Source: Palsa-883 sp963826975 (GTDB lineage: Bacteria > Pseudomonadota > Alphaproteobacteria > Acetobacterales > Acetobacteraceae). From it: a stretch of DNA of 64,000 bases. This document shows positions 37,888 through 46,830 of this stretch, in pieces. The notes beneath the pieces were generated by a model. That model was not told the origin of the DNA, ran no database searches, and was given only the letters and a program-made list of their open reading frames with translations. The number at the start of each line of letters is the position of its first letter. Position 1 is the stretch's first letter. Location: positions 372,001-436,000 of the forward strand of contig CAWGZJ010000012.1 in the NCBI GenBank assembly GCA_963826975.1. The letters are read 5' to 3'. Made by a program: the position numbers and the translations under genes.

Positions 37888-39579
37888 TCAGATCGCGATC
37901 GCGTATGCCGGGCGACGCGGATCGGCGCCTGCCGCCATCAGTCCCGACTTCGGATCGGTCAGGATCACCTCCACCGACCCCGCCAGCCAGGTCCAGTCCG
38001 GCCAGTCCTTCACCTCATGCCCGCGCGCCGCCAATTCGGCCCGCGTCGCCGTATCGATCCGTCCCTCGACCGCCAGTCGCCCGGGAAAATACTCGAACGG
38101 CGCGAACGACGACGGGAACGAGTAGCTTGCCACGCGCGGCGCCTCGATCGCGTCCTGCACCTCCATGCCGAAATGCAGGATGTTCAGCATCACCTGCAGC
38201 ATCGCCTGGGTCTGCACATCGCCGCCCGGGGTGCCGAACGGCATCACGCCGCCGTCGCGCGTCAGAACCATCGCCGGATTGGGTGTCAGGCGCGGCCGTT
38301 TGCCCGGCGCCACGCCGGCGGGATGGCGCGGATCGGGCCGGCTTTGCGAGCCGCGGCCCGACGGCGTGATCCCCAGCCCCGGCACGACAGGAACGTTGCC
38401 GGATCCGTCGGACGGCGTGGCGCTGAACGCATTGCCCCAACGGTCCACCGCGCAACAATACGACGTGTCCGCCTCGACTTTCGGCAGTTCGGACGCCGTC
38501 ACCGCGTGCGGCGTATTGGGACGATCCAACGGCGCCGGCATGTGCCCGAACGCCTGGTCGTCACGCACCGCGGCGGCCCGGCGCGCGATGGTGGCGGGAT
38601 CGAGCAGATGGTCGACCGGCACGTCGATGAAAGCCGGATCGCCAAAGAAATATTCGCGATCCGCCATCGCCAGGTTCACACATTCGGCGATGCGGTGCAG
38701 GTAGTCGGGCGAGTTGTGCGCCAGCCCGTCGATGCCGACCCGTTCCACCAGCGCCAGCGCCTGCTGCAACGCCGGGCCCTGGCACCACGGCCCACAGGTG
38801 ATCAGTTCGTGCCCGCGCCAGTGGCGGCGCACCACCGGTTCGATCGGGGAATGGTACTCCGCCAGATCGTCCGCCGCCAGGTAGCCGCCTTCCTGTTGCT
38901 GGAACCGTACGATCTCGCGCGCGATATCACCGCGATAGAATGCGTCGTGCGCCGCTTGCAGTCCGGCCAGCCGGTCGTCCCCGGCGGCGAGGTCCTGATC
39001 CGCCATGAACTGCAACGTCCGCGACAGATCGGTCTGCACGAACTTGTCGCCCGACTTCGGCACCTTCCCGCCGGGCAGGAAGATTGCCGTGTTGGACTGC
39101 CAGCGGCGATACTCGTCCGCGTGCGAAGCGATCGAGGTCGCCAGCAGCGGATATACCGAGAAGCCCTCGGCGGCGAAACGGATCGCCGGCGCAGCGACCT
39201 CGGCGAAGCGCATCGTGCCGTGGCGGCGCAGCGCGGTGATCCAGGCGTCGGGCGCGGCGGGCACCACGGTGCGCAGCACGCCGTCGGGCATTTTCCCCCC
39301 GTGCTCACGCATGAACAGATCCGCCGGCAGCCGCTTCGGCCACCAGCCCAGGCCGGCGATGCTCTCGATCGTTCCGTCTGCGAGGCGGAGCATGATCGGC
39401 GCCACGCCGGCGACGTTCACCAGGTCGGGTTGCAGCACGCCGAGCGCGATGCCCGCGGCGCAGCCGGCATCGATGGCATTGCCGCCGGCCTCCAGCATCG
39501 CGAAACCCGCGGCGGCGGCGAGATAGTGGCCGGCCGAGACAGCGTGGCGTGTACCTGAAATGGTGGGGCGATGGGACAT
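37888..39579 (-). CDS. Gamma-glutamyltransferase-family Ntn hydrolase
   Basis: A 563-residue member of the GGT family. Self-cleaving Thr nucleophile is expected at the T of VEADTSYCCAVDRWGNAFS, which starts the small subunit. The conserved end includes PGGDVQTQAMLQVMLNILHFGM and the large subunit AGGNAIDAGCAAGIALGVLQP. No signal peptide, so it is cytoplasmic, unlike periplasmic glutathione GGTs. Family relatives of this kind include oxamate amidohydrolase (HpxW-like), which is a possible alternative function. Start MSHRPTISGTRHAVS. Confidence 0.9.
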   Translation of the reverse strand: MSHRPTISGTRHAVSAGHYLAAAAGFAMLEAGGNAIDAGCAAGIALGVLQPDLVNVAGVAPIMLRLADGTIESIAGLGWWPKRLPADLFMREHGGKMPDGVLRTVVPAAPDAWITALRRHGTMRFAEVAAPAIRFAAEGFSVYPLLATSIASHADEYRRWQSNTAIFLPGGKVPKSGDKFVQTDLSRTLQFMADQDLAAGDDRLAGLQAAHDAFYRGDIAREIVRFQQQEGGYLAADDLAEYHSPIEPVVRRHWRGHELITCGPWCQGPALQQALALVERVGIDGLAHNSPDYLHRIAECVNLAMADREYFFGDPAFIDVPVDHLLDPATIARRAAAVRDDQAFGHMPAPLDRPNTPHAVTASELPKVEADTSYCCAVDRWGNAFSATPSDGSGNVPVVPGLGITPSGRGSQSRPDPRHPAGVAPGKRPRLTPNPAMVLTRDGGVMPFGTPGGDVQTQAMLQVMLNILHFGMEVQDAIEAPRVASYSFPSSFAPFEYFPGRLAVEGRIDTATRAELAARGHEVKDWPDWTWLAGSVEVILTDPKSGLMAAGADPRRPAYAIAI

Positions 39580-39683
39580 GGCACTGCATCCTTATGCGGT
39601 GGTGCGGCACCAACCGGGGGTGCCCGATGCCTTATAGCCTGCGGCAAACCGCACGCAGGGTCCAGGCCGCCGCCCGTAACGCG

Positions 39684-40169
39684 CTAAGGCGCGGCGAAGC
39701 GGGCGAATGAACTGGCCAACACCTCATAGATCGGCCGCTTGAAATCGACCGCCAGCGCCGGCAACTCGGCCAGTTTCGCCCAGCGCCAGGCGTCGAATTC
39801 CGGGTGCGGATCGAGATCGAGACGAATGTCGCTGTCCGTCCCGGTGAAGCGCAGCGCGAACCAGCGCTGCCGCTGGCCGCGAAAACGCCCCTTCAGGGCG
39901 ATGCCGATCAGGTGCGCCGGCAGGTCGTAGGTCAGCCACTTCGGGTGCTCGCCGATGATGTCGGCGCGGCCGGTGCCGATCTCCTCAGCCAACTCGCGCA
40001 GCACGGCGCCCCGCGGGTCCTCGCCCTCGTCGATACCGCCTTGCGGCAGTTGCCAGCCGCCGGCAGGCCCCTCGGCATTCGGCAGGTCGGCGCGGCGGGC
40101 AACAAACACCAGCCCAGCGTCATTGAACAGCACCGCGCCGACGTTCGGCCGATAAGGCAAGGTGCTCAT
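39684..40169 (-). CDS. rppH: RNA pyrophosphohydrolase (Nudix)
   Basis: A 161-residue Nudix hydrolase that removes pyrophosphate from 5'-triphosphate mRNA ends and so starts decay. Nudix box GGIDEGEDPRGAVLRELAEE followed by IG. The N-terminal LPYRPNVGAVLFNDAGLVFV and the WQLPQGG segment are RppH-specific. Last gene of the conserved gpmI-envC-ctpA-yibQ-rppH run. Start MSTLPYRPN. Confidence 0.93.
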   Translation of the reverse strand: MSTLPYRPNVGAVLFNDAGLVFVARRADLPNAEGPAGGWQLPQGGIDEGEDPRGAVLRELAEEIGTGRADIIGEHPKWLTYDLPAHLIGIALKGRFRGQRQRWFALRFTGTDSDIRLDLDPHPEFDAWRWAKLAELPALAVDFKRPIYEVLASSFARFAAP

Positions 40170-40278
40170 GCCAACGATCCTAAGACATGACCGTTGGCAC
40201 GGGATTTTGTTCGGCACGCCAGAGCCTGTCCCGGGTCGGACCGTTGGCCCGACCCGGCAGCCCGCCAACCCGGCGCGC

Positions 40279-40331
40279 GATACCACCTGCCCGAAATGAC
40301 GGTAGCATAATTATTTCGGGCAAGTGGTATC
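40279..40331. repeat. 19-bp inverted repeat overlapping the yibQ stop
   Basis: GATACCACCTGCCCGAAAT (40279-40297) and ATTTCGGGCAAGTGGTATC (40313-40331) pair at 18 of 19 positions around a 15-bp AT-rich loop. The right arm includes the stop codon of the upstream gene. No T-run follows, so this may be a processing or stabilising hairpin, or a small repeat insertion, rather than an intrinsic terminator. Confidence 0.7.
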
Positions 40332-41460
40332 ATTGCGGCAGCTTGACCTCGGATGCGGTCACGATCGCGCTGACCGGCGCCAGCACGTAGCCGCGCCCCC
40401 CGAGATTGCCCACCCACGCCACCAGGTGTTCCATCGTCACCGGGCGAATCGCACCGATCAAACCGAGCGCCACACCGGTGTCGTGGGCATGCTTCTCCAA
40501 CTCCGCAAGCCGCGCATCGATCGACACCGCGGTTGGCGGATCGTCGATCACCACGTCGACCGTGCGGGACCACACATAAGGCAGCCGGGGCGCGCCGGGT
40601 CGCGGATCGACATACAGCAGGCCGCGGGTCGCAAGCGTGGCGAGCACCGGGTCCATCTGGTCTTCCACCTGGGCGAAGCGTTCACCGCGCATATCACCCA
40701 GCGCGCCGGTCGCGCCGACATAACCGACCAGATGCGACAGCACCCAGTTCAGCAGCCGGGCGTTGTCGGCGGGGGGTGCGCTGGTCAGCAGCGCGCGATT
40801 GCCGGGATCGTTCAGCGCATAGCCCTGCGGCTCCATCGGGATGGATGCCAGGTATTCATGCCCGGTCTGCCGTGCAACGGCGACCACGGCATCCGGCGTC
40901 GCGGCGTACGGTGAAACCGCCAGGGTGACCGCGGCCGGCAGCGTGCGTAGTGCGTTCTCGCTCGCCGTCTCGTCCAGGCCGACCCCGGCGATCAGGATGG
41001 CGATCCGAGGCGCCTTCGTCGTGGGGTCGAACCGGGCGGCGTAGACCTGCATCGGTGCCCGACCATCCGCCGCGATGTGTGGCAATCCAGGGGCCGACGC
41101 GTCCCCGGGAACCGGCTCGAGCATTGCTGCGTCGGGCCCCGCAATGGACCCGGCGGCCGCCTGGTCCGGCCGTCCCACCAAGCCCGGTTGCGGTGGCGGG
41201 GCAGCGGCGCGCGGTGCCGGACGGACGGCGGGCGGCCGCAGCATCTGCAGCGTCGCGCCGCCGACCGCAAGCAGCGCCAGGACGCAAGCCCAGAACAGGC
41301 CCAGCCGGCGCCAATTACCGCGGCGCCAACTACCCGCGCGCCAATTACCACTACGCCAATTACCTCCGCGCCACAGACGCCGGTGCCAATCGCGCCAGTT
41401 CGGCTTGAGTGGCGTGGAATCCGGGTCCGGGTCCTCGGACGATGGGCTCTCCAGCGCCAA
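40330..41460 (-). CDS. Divergent polysaccharide deacetylase family protein (YibQ/DUF610)
   Basis: A 376-residue envelope protein. A cytoplasmic tract rich in WR/GNW repeats (residues 20-50) precedes one membrane helix (LGLFWACVLALLAVGGATL) and a low-complexity Pro/Ala linker. The YibQ domain follows, from APRIAILIAGVGLD, with FPTVTLAVSP-like AVTLAVSPYA and YVDPRPG. Its role is unknown; genes of this family sit beside envC and ctpA in many proteobacteria. Start is a TTG nine bases after the ctpA stop. Confidence 0.88.
   Translation of the reverse strand: MALESPSSEDPDPDSTPLKPNWRDWHRRLWRGGNWRSGNWRAGSWRRGNWRRLGLFWACVLALLAVGGATLQMLRPPAVRPAPRAAAPPPQPGLVGRPDQAAAGSIAGPDAAMLEPVPGDASAPGLPHIAADGRAPMQVYAARFDPTTKAPRIAILIAGVGLDETASENALRTLPAAVTLAVSPYAATPDAVVAVARQTGHEYLASIPMEPQGYALNDPGNRALLTSAPPADNARLLNWVLSHLVGYVGATGALGDMRGERFAQVEDQMDPVLATLATRGLLYVDPRPGAPRLPYVWSRTVDVVIDDPPTAVSIDARLAELEKHAHDTGVALGLIGAIRPVTMEHLVAWVGNLGGRGYVLAPVSAIVTASEVKLPQ
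41311..41370. repeat. In-frame 15-bp tandem repeat in yibQ
   Basis: Four units of CCAAYTACCNNNNCG (41311-41325, 41326-41340, 41341-41355, 41356-41370) encode repeated GNWR pentapeptides just before the transmembrane helix. Because the unit is a multiple of three, copy-number change keeps the frame. Confidence 0.85.
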
Positions 41461-41469
41461 CGAGACGGA

Positions 41470-41719
41470 TCAGTTGGCGGCGCGCGTCTGCGCCGCCATC
41501 GCCTTGGCCAGTACCACGGCTTCCTGCAACTGGAAGTCGGTCTGGTCGGGCTTTGCCGCATCGAACTTGGGGAAGTTCGCGGGTGGCTTGTCCGGGATCT
41601 CCTTGGCCACTGCCGGCAGGTCGGTGCGCGGTGGCTCCGTCTGCTGCGGCGTGCCGCCGCTGTTGGACAGCACATGGTTGTAGTCCGCCTCGTGCTCCGG
41701 CCCGAACCGCGCCAGCTCC
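41470..41719 (-). pseudogene. Out-of-frame C-terminal tail of ctpA
   Basis: Encodes AEELARFGPEHEADYNHVLS ... KAMAAQTRAAN in the frame next to ctpA. This sequence is the usual alphaproteobacterial CtpA continuation after PDVTVHEFG. One extra base (GG for G, 41724-41725) causes the shift. About 85 residues are lost from the main product. Confidence 0.85.
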
Positions 41720-42910
41720 TCAGCCGAACTCGTGCACCGTGACATCCGGCGTGATCCCCAGCCCCTGTATCGAGCGGCCGGACGGCGTGTAGTAGCGCGC
41801 CGTGGTCAGCCGCATCGCGCCATTGCCGGGCAGCGGGATCACGGTCTGCACCGAACCCTTGCCGAACGTCTTGGTACCCAGCAGCACCGCGCGCCGGTGG
41901 TCCTGCAGCGCACCGGCGACGATCTCCGACGACGAGGCGGAGCCGTTGTTGGTCAGCACGACCAGCGGGATGCCTTCGATGATGTCGCCGCCCTTGGCGT
42001 TCCAGCGCTGGCTGTCCTCGGCGTGGCGGGCGCGGGTGGAGACGATTTCGCCCTCGTCGATGAAGTCACTGGAGACCGCGATCGCCTGATCCAGCAGACC
42101 GCCCGGGTTGTTCCGCAGGTCGAGAATGAGCGCCTTGAGCTTGCCGGCGGGGCCCTGTTTCGCGGCGTCGGCCTTGAGCTGCTGCACCGCGCTCTTGAGG
42201 CCCGCATCGGCCTGCTCGGTGAACTGCGACAGCCGGATATAGCCGATGTTGTCCGGCTCCATGCGATCCTTCACCACCTGGATCTTGATGACCTCGCGCA
42301 ACATCGAGATATCCAGTGGCTTGTCGACGCCGTCGCGATGGACGGTCAGCGTGATCTTTGAGTTGGGTGGCCCGCGCATCTGGTCGACCGCATCGCTCAA
42401 CGCCAGGCCCTGCACGGTCTTGCCGTCGATCGCGGTAATCAGGTCGCCGGATTTGATGCCGGCACGCGACGCCGGCGTGTCGTCGATCGGGCTGATCACC
42501 TTGATCCAACCGCCGTCCTGGGTGACTTCGATGCCCAGGCCGCCGAACTCACCCTTGGTCTGCACCTGCATGTCGCGGAACGCCTTGGCGTCCATGTAGT
42601 TCGAGTGCGGGTCCAGCCCGGTGAGCATCCCATTGACTGCGTTTTCCACCAATTCCTTGTCGGGAACCGGTTCGACGTAGTCGGCGCGGACGCGTTCGAA
42701 CACGTCGCCGAACAGGGTCAGCAGCCGATAGGTGTCGCTGTTGCCGGTGACATCGGCGAAGGCCGCCGGGGCGAACCCGAGCGAGACGCCCAGGCGCGCA
42801 CCGAGCCGACCGGCGACCGGTGCCAGCGTGACGCCCGCCAGGAAGGCGGTGCCGAGCAGCAGGCCGGTGCGGAAGCGCCGACGGCGTGGGGTCGAAGACG
42901 TGGAGTCCAT
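41720..42910 (-). CDS. ctpA: C-terminal processing protease CtpA (S41), shortened by a frameshift
   Basis: A 396-residue periplasmic carboxyl-terminal protease. An N-terminal signal anchor (LLLGTAFLAGVTLAPVAG) precedes a PDZ domain (GGLGIEVTQDGGWIKVISPI) and the S41 core, with catalytic Ser in NNGSASSSEIVAG and Lys in GTKTFGKGSV. The core is complete. The reading frame ends early at HEFG because of one extra base, with the tail out of frame downstream. Start MDSTSSTPRRRRF with GCAGAGGA upstream. Works with EnvC-type amidase activators in cell separation and envelope turnover. Confidence 0.93.
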   Translation of the reverse strand: MDSTSSTPRRRRFRTGLLLGTAFLAGVTLAPVAGRLGARLGVSLGFAPAAFADVTGNSDTYRLLTLFGDVFERVRADYVEPVPDKELVENAVNGMLTGLDPHSNYMDAKAFRDMQVQTKGEFGGLGIEVTQDGGWIKVISPIDDTPASRAGIKSGDLITAIDGKTVQGLALSDAVDQMRGPPNSKITLTVHRDGVDKPLDISMLREVIKIQVVKDRMEPDNIGYIRLSQFTEQADAGLKSAVQQLKADAAKQGPAGKLKALILDLRNNPGGLLDQAIAVSSDFIDEGEIVSTRARHAEDSQRWNAKGGDIIEGIPLVVLTNNGSASSSEIVAGALQDHRRAVLLGTKTFGKGSVQTVIPLPGNGAMRLTTARYYTPSGRSIQGLGITPDVTVHEFG

Positions 42911-43019
42911 GTGTTTTCCTCTGCCACCGGTCGCGGCGGCGCTGTTCGTCCCAGGGTGAAGGCATCTTTCGGACGTGCGCGGCACGCCGTCCAGCACAGA
43001 ATTCTTACCTTGTGGATAG

Positions 43020-44381
43020 TCAACCATTCGCTTTCAACCACGGCCCCGGATCAATCGGCTGTCCGTCGCGTCGCAACTCCACATATAGCGCCGGGCGCCC
43101 GCCTGCCTGGCCTGGCGTCCAGCTCGGCATCGAGCCGACCGGCTCGCCGGCCCGCACGAGCTGGCCCACCTTCGCGCCCAGCGCCTGGAACCCGGCCAGC
43201 ACCGCATGGTAGCCGCCGCCGCAATCGACGATCAACAACAACCCGTAGCTGCGAAACGCGGCGGCGAAGACCACGCGCCCGCCGCACATCGCGACCACCC
43301 GGGCGGCAGGCGGCGCCTGGTAGGTGATACCGGTTGCCGGCCCGGCGTCAGTCGGCGCGCCCCAGCCGCGCAGCACGCTGCCGGCCACCGGGGCGGTAAG
43401 CTGGCTGCGCGGCGCGGCGCCGGAGGGCAAGCTGGCGGTGGCGGCCGGCGCGTCCAGCGCCTGCTGCTGGCGCCGTGCGGCGTCGGCTTCCGCCGGGTGA
43501 TGGCGTCGCTCGGCGCGCACCTCCTCGGCCTTGGCGCGTCGTTCGGCGGCGCGGTGCTCGGCATCCAGGGCGGCGAGCATCGCGCGCAACGTTTCCGCCT
43601 GCGCTGCGTCGTTGGCAGCCTGGCGCGCCGCGGTGGCGGCCTCGTCCACGGCCTCGCGGCGGCCGGCCTCGGTGGTGGCGATTTGCTGATCCAGCGCGCG
43701 CGCCTGGGCGGTCTGCGCGGTCTCGGCGGCTGCAAGCCGCGGCATCTCGGCCTGCAGCTCGCGCGCCGCCTGCGCCGCGTCGGCTCGCGCGCGTCGCAAC
43801 GCCTCTGCGTCCGCCTCGATGCGGCGCGACAGTCCGTTCAGCACCAGCAGCCCGCGCACCGCGTCTTCGGTCGAGCCGGGCGCGGCCAGCAGCGTCTCAG
43901 TCGGGTAGAGCGACAGGCGTTCGACCACCGGCAGCAGGGGCTCAAGATCGGCGGCGCGCGCCTTCAGCCGAGCCTCCGCGTCCCGGCGCGCTGCGGCCAG
44001 GGCGTCGATCCGGTGCGCCACGGCCAATGTGGTGGCTTCCGCGTCGTGCAGCCTGGCGGCGGCCTCGGCGCGGACGGTGGCCAGGTGTTTTTCGGTCTCG
44101 GCGGCGGCGGCGGCGCGGGCGGCGGCCTCACGCTGCACCGCGAGGCTGTCGGCGCGGGCGCGCTCGGTGTCCTGCAACTGCTGGCGCGCGGCGGCGCTGT
44201 CTGGCGCCCTGGCCGGCGGGGCGGTCGGCGGTGCCGCAGCTGTCGGCGTCGCTATCACCACTGCCGCTATCCCCAGTGCCGCTATCCGGAGTGCCGCTAT
44301 CCGCAGTGCCGCCGTCCCCTGAGTGAGGACGGCGCTGGCCGAAACGACGAAGCGCAGCCTACTCGGCAGCCTTTGCGGCAT
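43020..44381 (-). CDS. envC: EnvC-like murein hydrolase activator (degenerate LytM/M23)
   Basis: A 453-residue periplasmic protein: signal peptide with repeated IAALR units, an Ala-rich coiled coil (residues 55-310), and a C-terminal LytM fold (APVAGSVLRGWGAPTDAG ... LVRAGEPVGSMP). The Zn ligands are absent: HxxxD is replaced by ATGITYQ, and HxH is reduced to GYHAVLAGF. So it should not cut peptidoglycan itself but activate amidases, as EnvC does. Between gpmI and ctpA in the standard order. Confidence 0.92.
   Translation of the reverse strand: MPQRLPSRLRFVVSASAVLTQGTAALRIAALRIAALGIAAVVIATPTAAAPPTAPPARAPDSAAARQQLQDTERARADSLAVQREAAARAAAAAETEKHLATVRAEAAARLHDAEATTLAVAHRIDALAAARRDAEARLKARAADLEPLLPVVERLSLYPTETLLAAPGSTEDAVRGLLVLNGLSRRIEADAEALRRARADAAQAARELQAEMPRLAAAETAQTAQARALDQQIATTEAGRREAVDEAATAARQAANDAAQAETLRAMLAALDAEHRAAERRAKAEEVRAERRHHPAEADAARRQQQALDAPAATASLPSGAAPRSQLTAPVAGSVLRGWGAPTDAGPATGITYQAPPAARVVAMCGGRVVFAAAFRSYGLLLIVDCGGGYHAVLAGFQALGAKVGQLVRAGEPVGSMPSWTPGQAGGRPALYVELRRDGQPIDPGPWLKANG
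44259..44318. repeat. In-frame 15-bp tandem repeat in envC signal peptide
   Basis: Four units of CAGTGCCGCTATCCG-like sequence (44259, 44274, 44289, 44304) encode TAALR, IAALR, IAALG and IAAVV in the hydrophobic core of the signal peptide. Frame-neutral copy-number changes would vary its length. Confidence 0.85.
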
Positions 44382-44521
44382 AATGCAGAGTCAGCGAGGC
44401 GCCGGTCGTCGCTGCGGGCTTTGGCAGGCCCATCAGCCGCTTGCGGGGTTGGTGTACTTGTCGCCGCAACGAGGCGGGGGAAAAACCGCCGGCGCGATGC
44501 AAGGATAGGTGGCGGAGCGGT

Positions 44522-44959
44522 TCATGCCGCACGCCCTTCCTTCAACATCCGCACCTGCTCGGCCAGATCGTCAAGCTGCGTACGCATCATGTGCACCACA
44601 CGGATGAGCGGCGTTACGATCTCGCCAATCGCCGTGGCGTCGTCCCGCGCGGCTTTGGCCAACCTCTCGGCGCGTTCCGAGGAGGCGACATCAACGACCC
44701 GTTCGTGGTGCTGAAGCATCGCGGCATCCTGGACCCGATCGATGCGGTCCATGAGCGCCACGCGCATCCCGGCCAGATCGTCGCGGGTGACCGTGACCGC
44801 GCGCATCTCCACCAGGTCCGCGCGCATCTGGGCCAAATCCCCGCGCATGTCGGTCAGATCACCATGCGTAGCGGCACGTATCTCGGCCAGGTCGTCGCGA
44901 GTGACCATGCGCTCGATAATAGCGTCCATCTTGGCGTGCATGGCTGGAAGATCGCTCAT
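44522..44959 (-). CDS. Coiled-coil hypothetical protein
   Basis: A 145-residue highly charged protein. Repeated heptad-like units of the form RDDLAEMRA/GDLTDMRG cover residues 15-75, and a second helical segment covers 85-140. No signal peptide or membrane span. The tandem DLxxMRxD motif recalls bacterial helical repeat proteins of unknown function. It is placed between gpmI and envC, an insertion into an otherwise conserved cluster. Confidence 0.7.
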   Translation of the reverse strand: MSDLPAMHAKMDAIIERMVTRDDLAEIRAATHGDLTDMRGDLAQMRADLVEMRAVTVTRDDLAGMRVALMDRIDRVQDAAMLQHHERVVDVASSERAERLAKAARDDATAIGEIVTPLIRVVHMMRTQLDDLAEQVRMLKEGRAA

Positions 44960-45039
44960 AGGGTATTAAACCATAAATCTTCAACTAATTCAAATAGTTC
45001 CTGATTCATCATCGTATGTTACTCAAGCTCACGCGCCGA

Positions 45040-46572
45040 TCATGCCGGACCATTCTCAATAAGCGAGGCGCCGGTCATCTCGGCAGGCTGCGGCAGGCCC
45101 ATCAGCCCGAGCAGGGTGGGCGCGATGTCGGCCAGGCGCCCGTCGTGCAGTGCCTCGGCGCCGCCACCCGACAGCACGACCGGCACCGGATTGGTCGTGT
45201 GTGCGGTGTGCGGGCCGCCGGTGGCGGGGTCCTTCATCAGCTCGCAATTGCCGTGATCGGCGGTAATCAGCAGCGCGCCGCCCTGTTGGCGGACCGCGTC
45301 GGCGATGCGGCCGAGGGCTGTGTCGACCGTCTCCACCGCCTTGATCGCCGCCGACAGGACGCCGGTGTGGCCGACCATGTCGGGATTGGCGAAGTTCAGC
45401 ACGATCAGGTCGTATTTGGCGGTCCCGATCGCCGCCACGGCTTTGTCGGCCAGTTCCGGCGCCGACATTTCCGGCTGCAAGTCGTAGGTGGCGACCTTCG
45501 GCGAGGGCACCATGATGCGGTCCTCGCCGGTGAAGGTCGTCTCCTGCCCGCCGTTCAGGAAGTAGGTGACGTGCGGGAATTTCTCGGTTTCCGCCATGCG
45601 AAGCTGAGTCCGCCCGGCCGCCGCGGCAAGGTCGCCCAGCAGGTGGGAGAGCTTCTCGGGCGGAAACATCACCCCGAGCAACGGTGCCAGCTCGTCGGAA
45701 TAGCGCGTCATGCCGACCGCCGCCGCGAAGTGCGGCACGCGGGCACGTGGGAACCCATCGAAACCGGGTTCGAGCAGAGCGCCAAGGATCTCCCGCACCC
45801 GGTCGGAGCGGAAGTTGAAGCACAGGATGCCGTCGCCATCCCGCATCCCCTGATAGTCCCCGATCGCAGCCGGCACGACGAACTCGTCGAACGTATTGTG
45901 CGTGTAGGCGTCGCGCACCGCCGCGATCGGGTCGGCGAAATGCGCGCCGTCGGCGTCGACCAGCACATTGTAGGCCTTGGCGACTCGGTCCCAACGTTTG
46001 TCGCGGTCCATGGCGTAGTAACGACCGCAGACGGTGGCGATCCGCACGTCCACCGGCAGTGCGGCGGCGACCCGGGAAATATCGGCCGCCGCGGATTGCG
46101 GTGGCGTATCCCGCCCGTCGGTGAACGCGTGCAGCACTGTCGGCACCCCGGCGGCGTGCAGCAGCTTTGCCAACGCGACGGCATGATCCTCGTGCGAATG
46201 CACCCCACCGGGCGAGATCAGGCCGATCAGATGGCAGGTCCCCCCCGAGGTCTTCAGCCGGCCAATCAGATCGGTGAACGCCGGCAGCCGGCCGATCGAG
46301 CCGTCGGCCACCGCATCGCCGATCCGCACCAACTCCTGGCGCACCACCCGGCCGGCACCAATGTTGAGATGACCGACCTCGGAGTTGCCCATCTGGCCAT
46401 CCGGCAGGCCAACATCACGGCCCGAGGTGCGCAGGAACGCGTGCGGGCAGGTTTGCCAGAGCTGCGTGAACACCGGGGTACGCGCCAGACGCACGGCATT
46501 GTCGGCGGTTTCCTCCCGCCAGCCAAAGCCGTCGAGGATCACCAGCATCACCGGCCGAATTGCCTGCGCCAT
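45040..46572 (-). CDS. gpmI: 2,3-bisphosphoglycerate-independent phosphoglycerate mutase
   Basis: A 510-residue two-domain Mn-dependent mutase interconverting 3- and 2-phosphoglycerate in glycolysis. Metal-site motifs: VMLVILDGFGW, phospho-serine MGNSEVGHLNIGAG and late ITADHGNCELM followed by HTTNPVPVVL. Conserved VHSHEDHAVALAKLL in the phosphotransferase insertion. Start MAQAIRPVML with GGGAATGG upstream. First gene of the cluster. Confidence 0.95.
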   Translation of the reverse strand: MAQAIRPVMLVILDGFGWREETADNAVRLARTPVFTQLWQTCPHAFLRTSGRDVGLPDGQMGNSEVGHLNIGAGRVVRQELVRIGDAVADGSIGRLPAFTDLIGRLKTSGGTCHLIGLISPGGVHSHEDHAVALAKLLHAAGVPTVLHAFTDGRDTPPQSAAADISRVAAALPVDVRIATVCGRYYAMDRDKRWDRVAKAYNVLVDADGAHFADPIAAVRDAYTHNTFDEFVVPAAIGDYQGMRDGDGILCFNFRSDRVREILGALLEPGFDGFPRARVPHFAAAVGMTRYSDELAPLLGVMFPPEKLSHLLGDLAAAAGRTQLRMAETEKFPHVTYFLNGGQETTFTGEDRIMVPSPKVATYDLQPEMSAPELADKAVAAIGTAKYDLIVLNFANPDMVGHTGVLSAAIKAVETVDTALGRIADAVRQQGGALLITADHGNCELMKDPATGGPHTAHTTNPVPVVLSGGGAEALHDGRLADIAPTLLGLMGLPQPAEMTGASLIENGPA

Positions 46573-46647
46573 GATCACCATTCCCGTGTGCGCCGGCGTG
46601 TGCCTAGCGCCCGCTGGTGGCCGGCACAAGGCATCAAGACCATCACG

Positions 46648-46773
46648 TTACCGAAAGAATAGGTATTTTGCGAGTGCGGCGACGAGCAGGACCAGAGCAA
46701 TTATTGCCAGTAATCCGATCAAACCCATGCCCCACATCATGGCTCCACCTTGCATCATCCCCTGGCCCATCAT
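46648..46773 (-). CDS. 41-residue Met-rich membrane peptide at the end of the cus operon
   Basis: Sequence MMGQGMMQGGAMMWGMG precedes a single hydrophobic helix (LIGLLAIIALVLLVAALAKY). AGGGAGCC lies at the right distance before the ATG, and the stop is TAA. It directly follows cusA on the same strand. The methionine cluster on the N-terminal side would suit Cu(I)/Ag(I) binding at the membrane. Similar short Met-rich peptides are seen in copper operons, but no named family is certain. Confidence 0.7.
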   Translation of the reverse strand: MMGQGMMQGGAMMWGMGLIGLLAIIALVLLVAALAKYLFFR

Positions 46774-46830
46774 CTGCTTGGCTCCCTTTCACACCCGTGT
46801 TCCCACCGCCGGTATCGGGGCAGGCGACAG

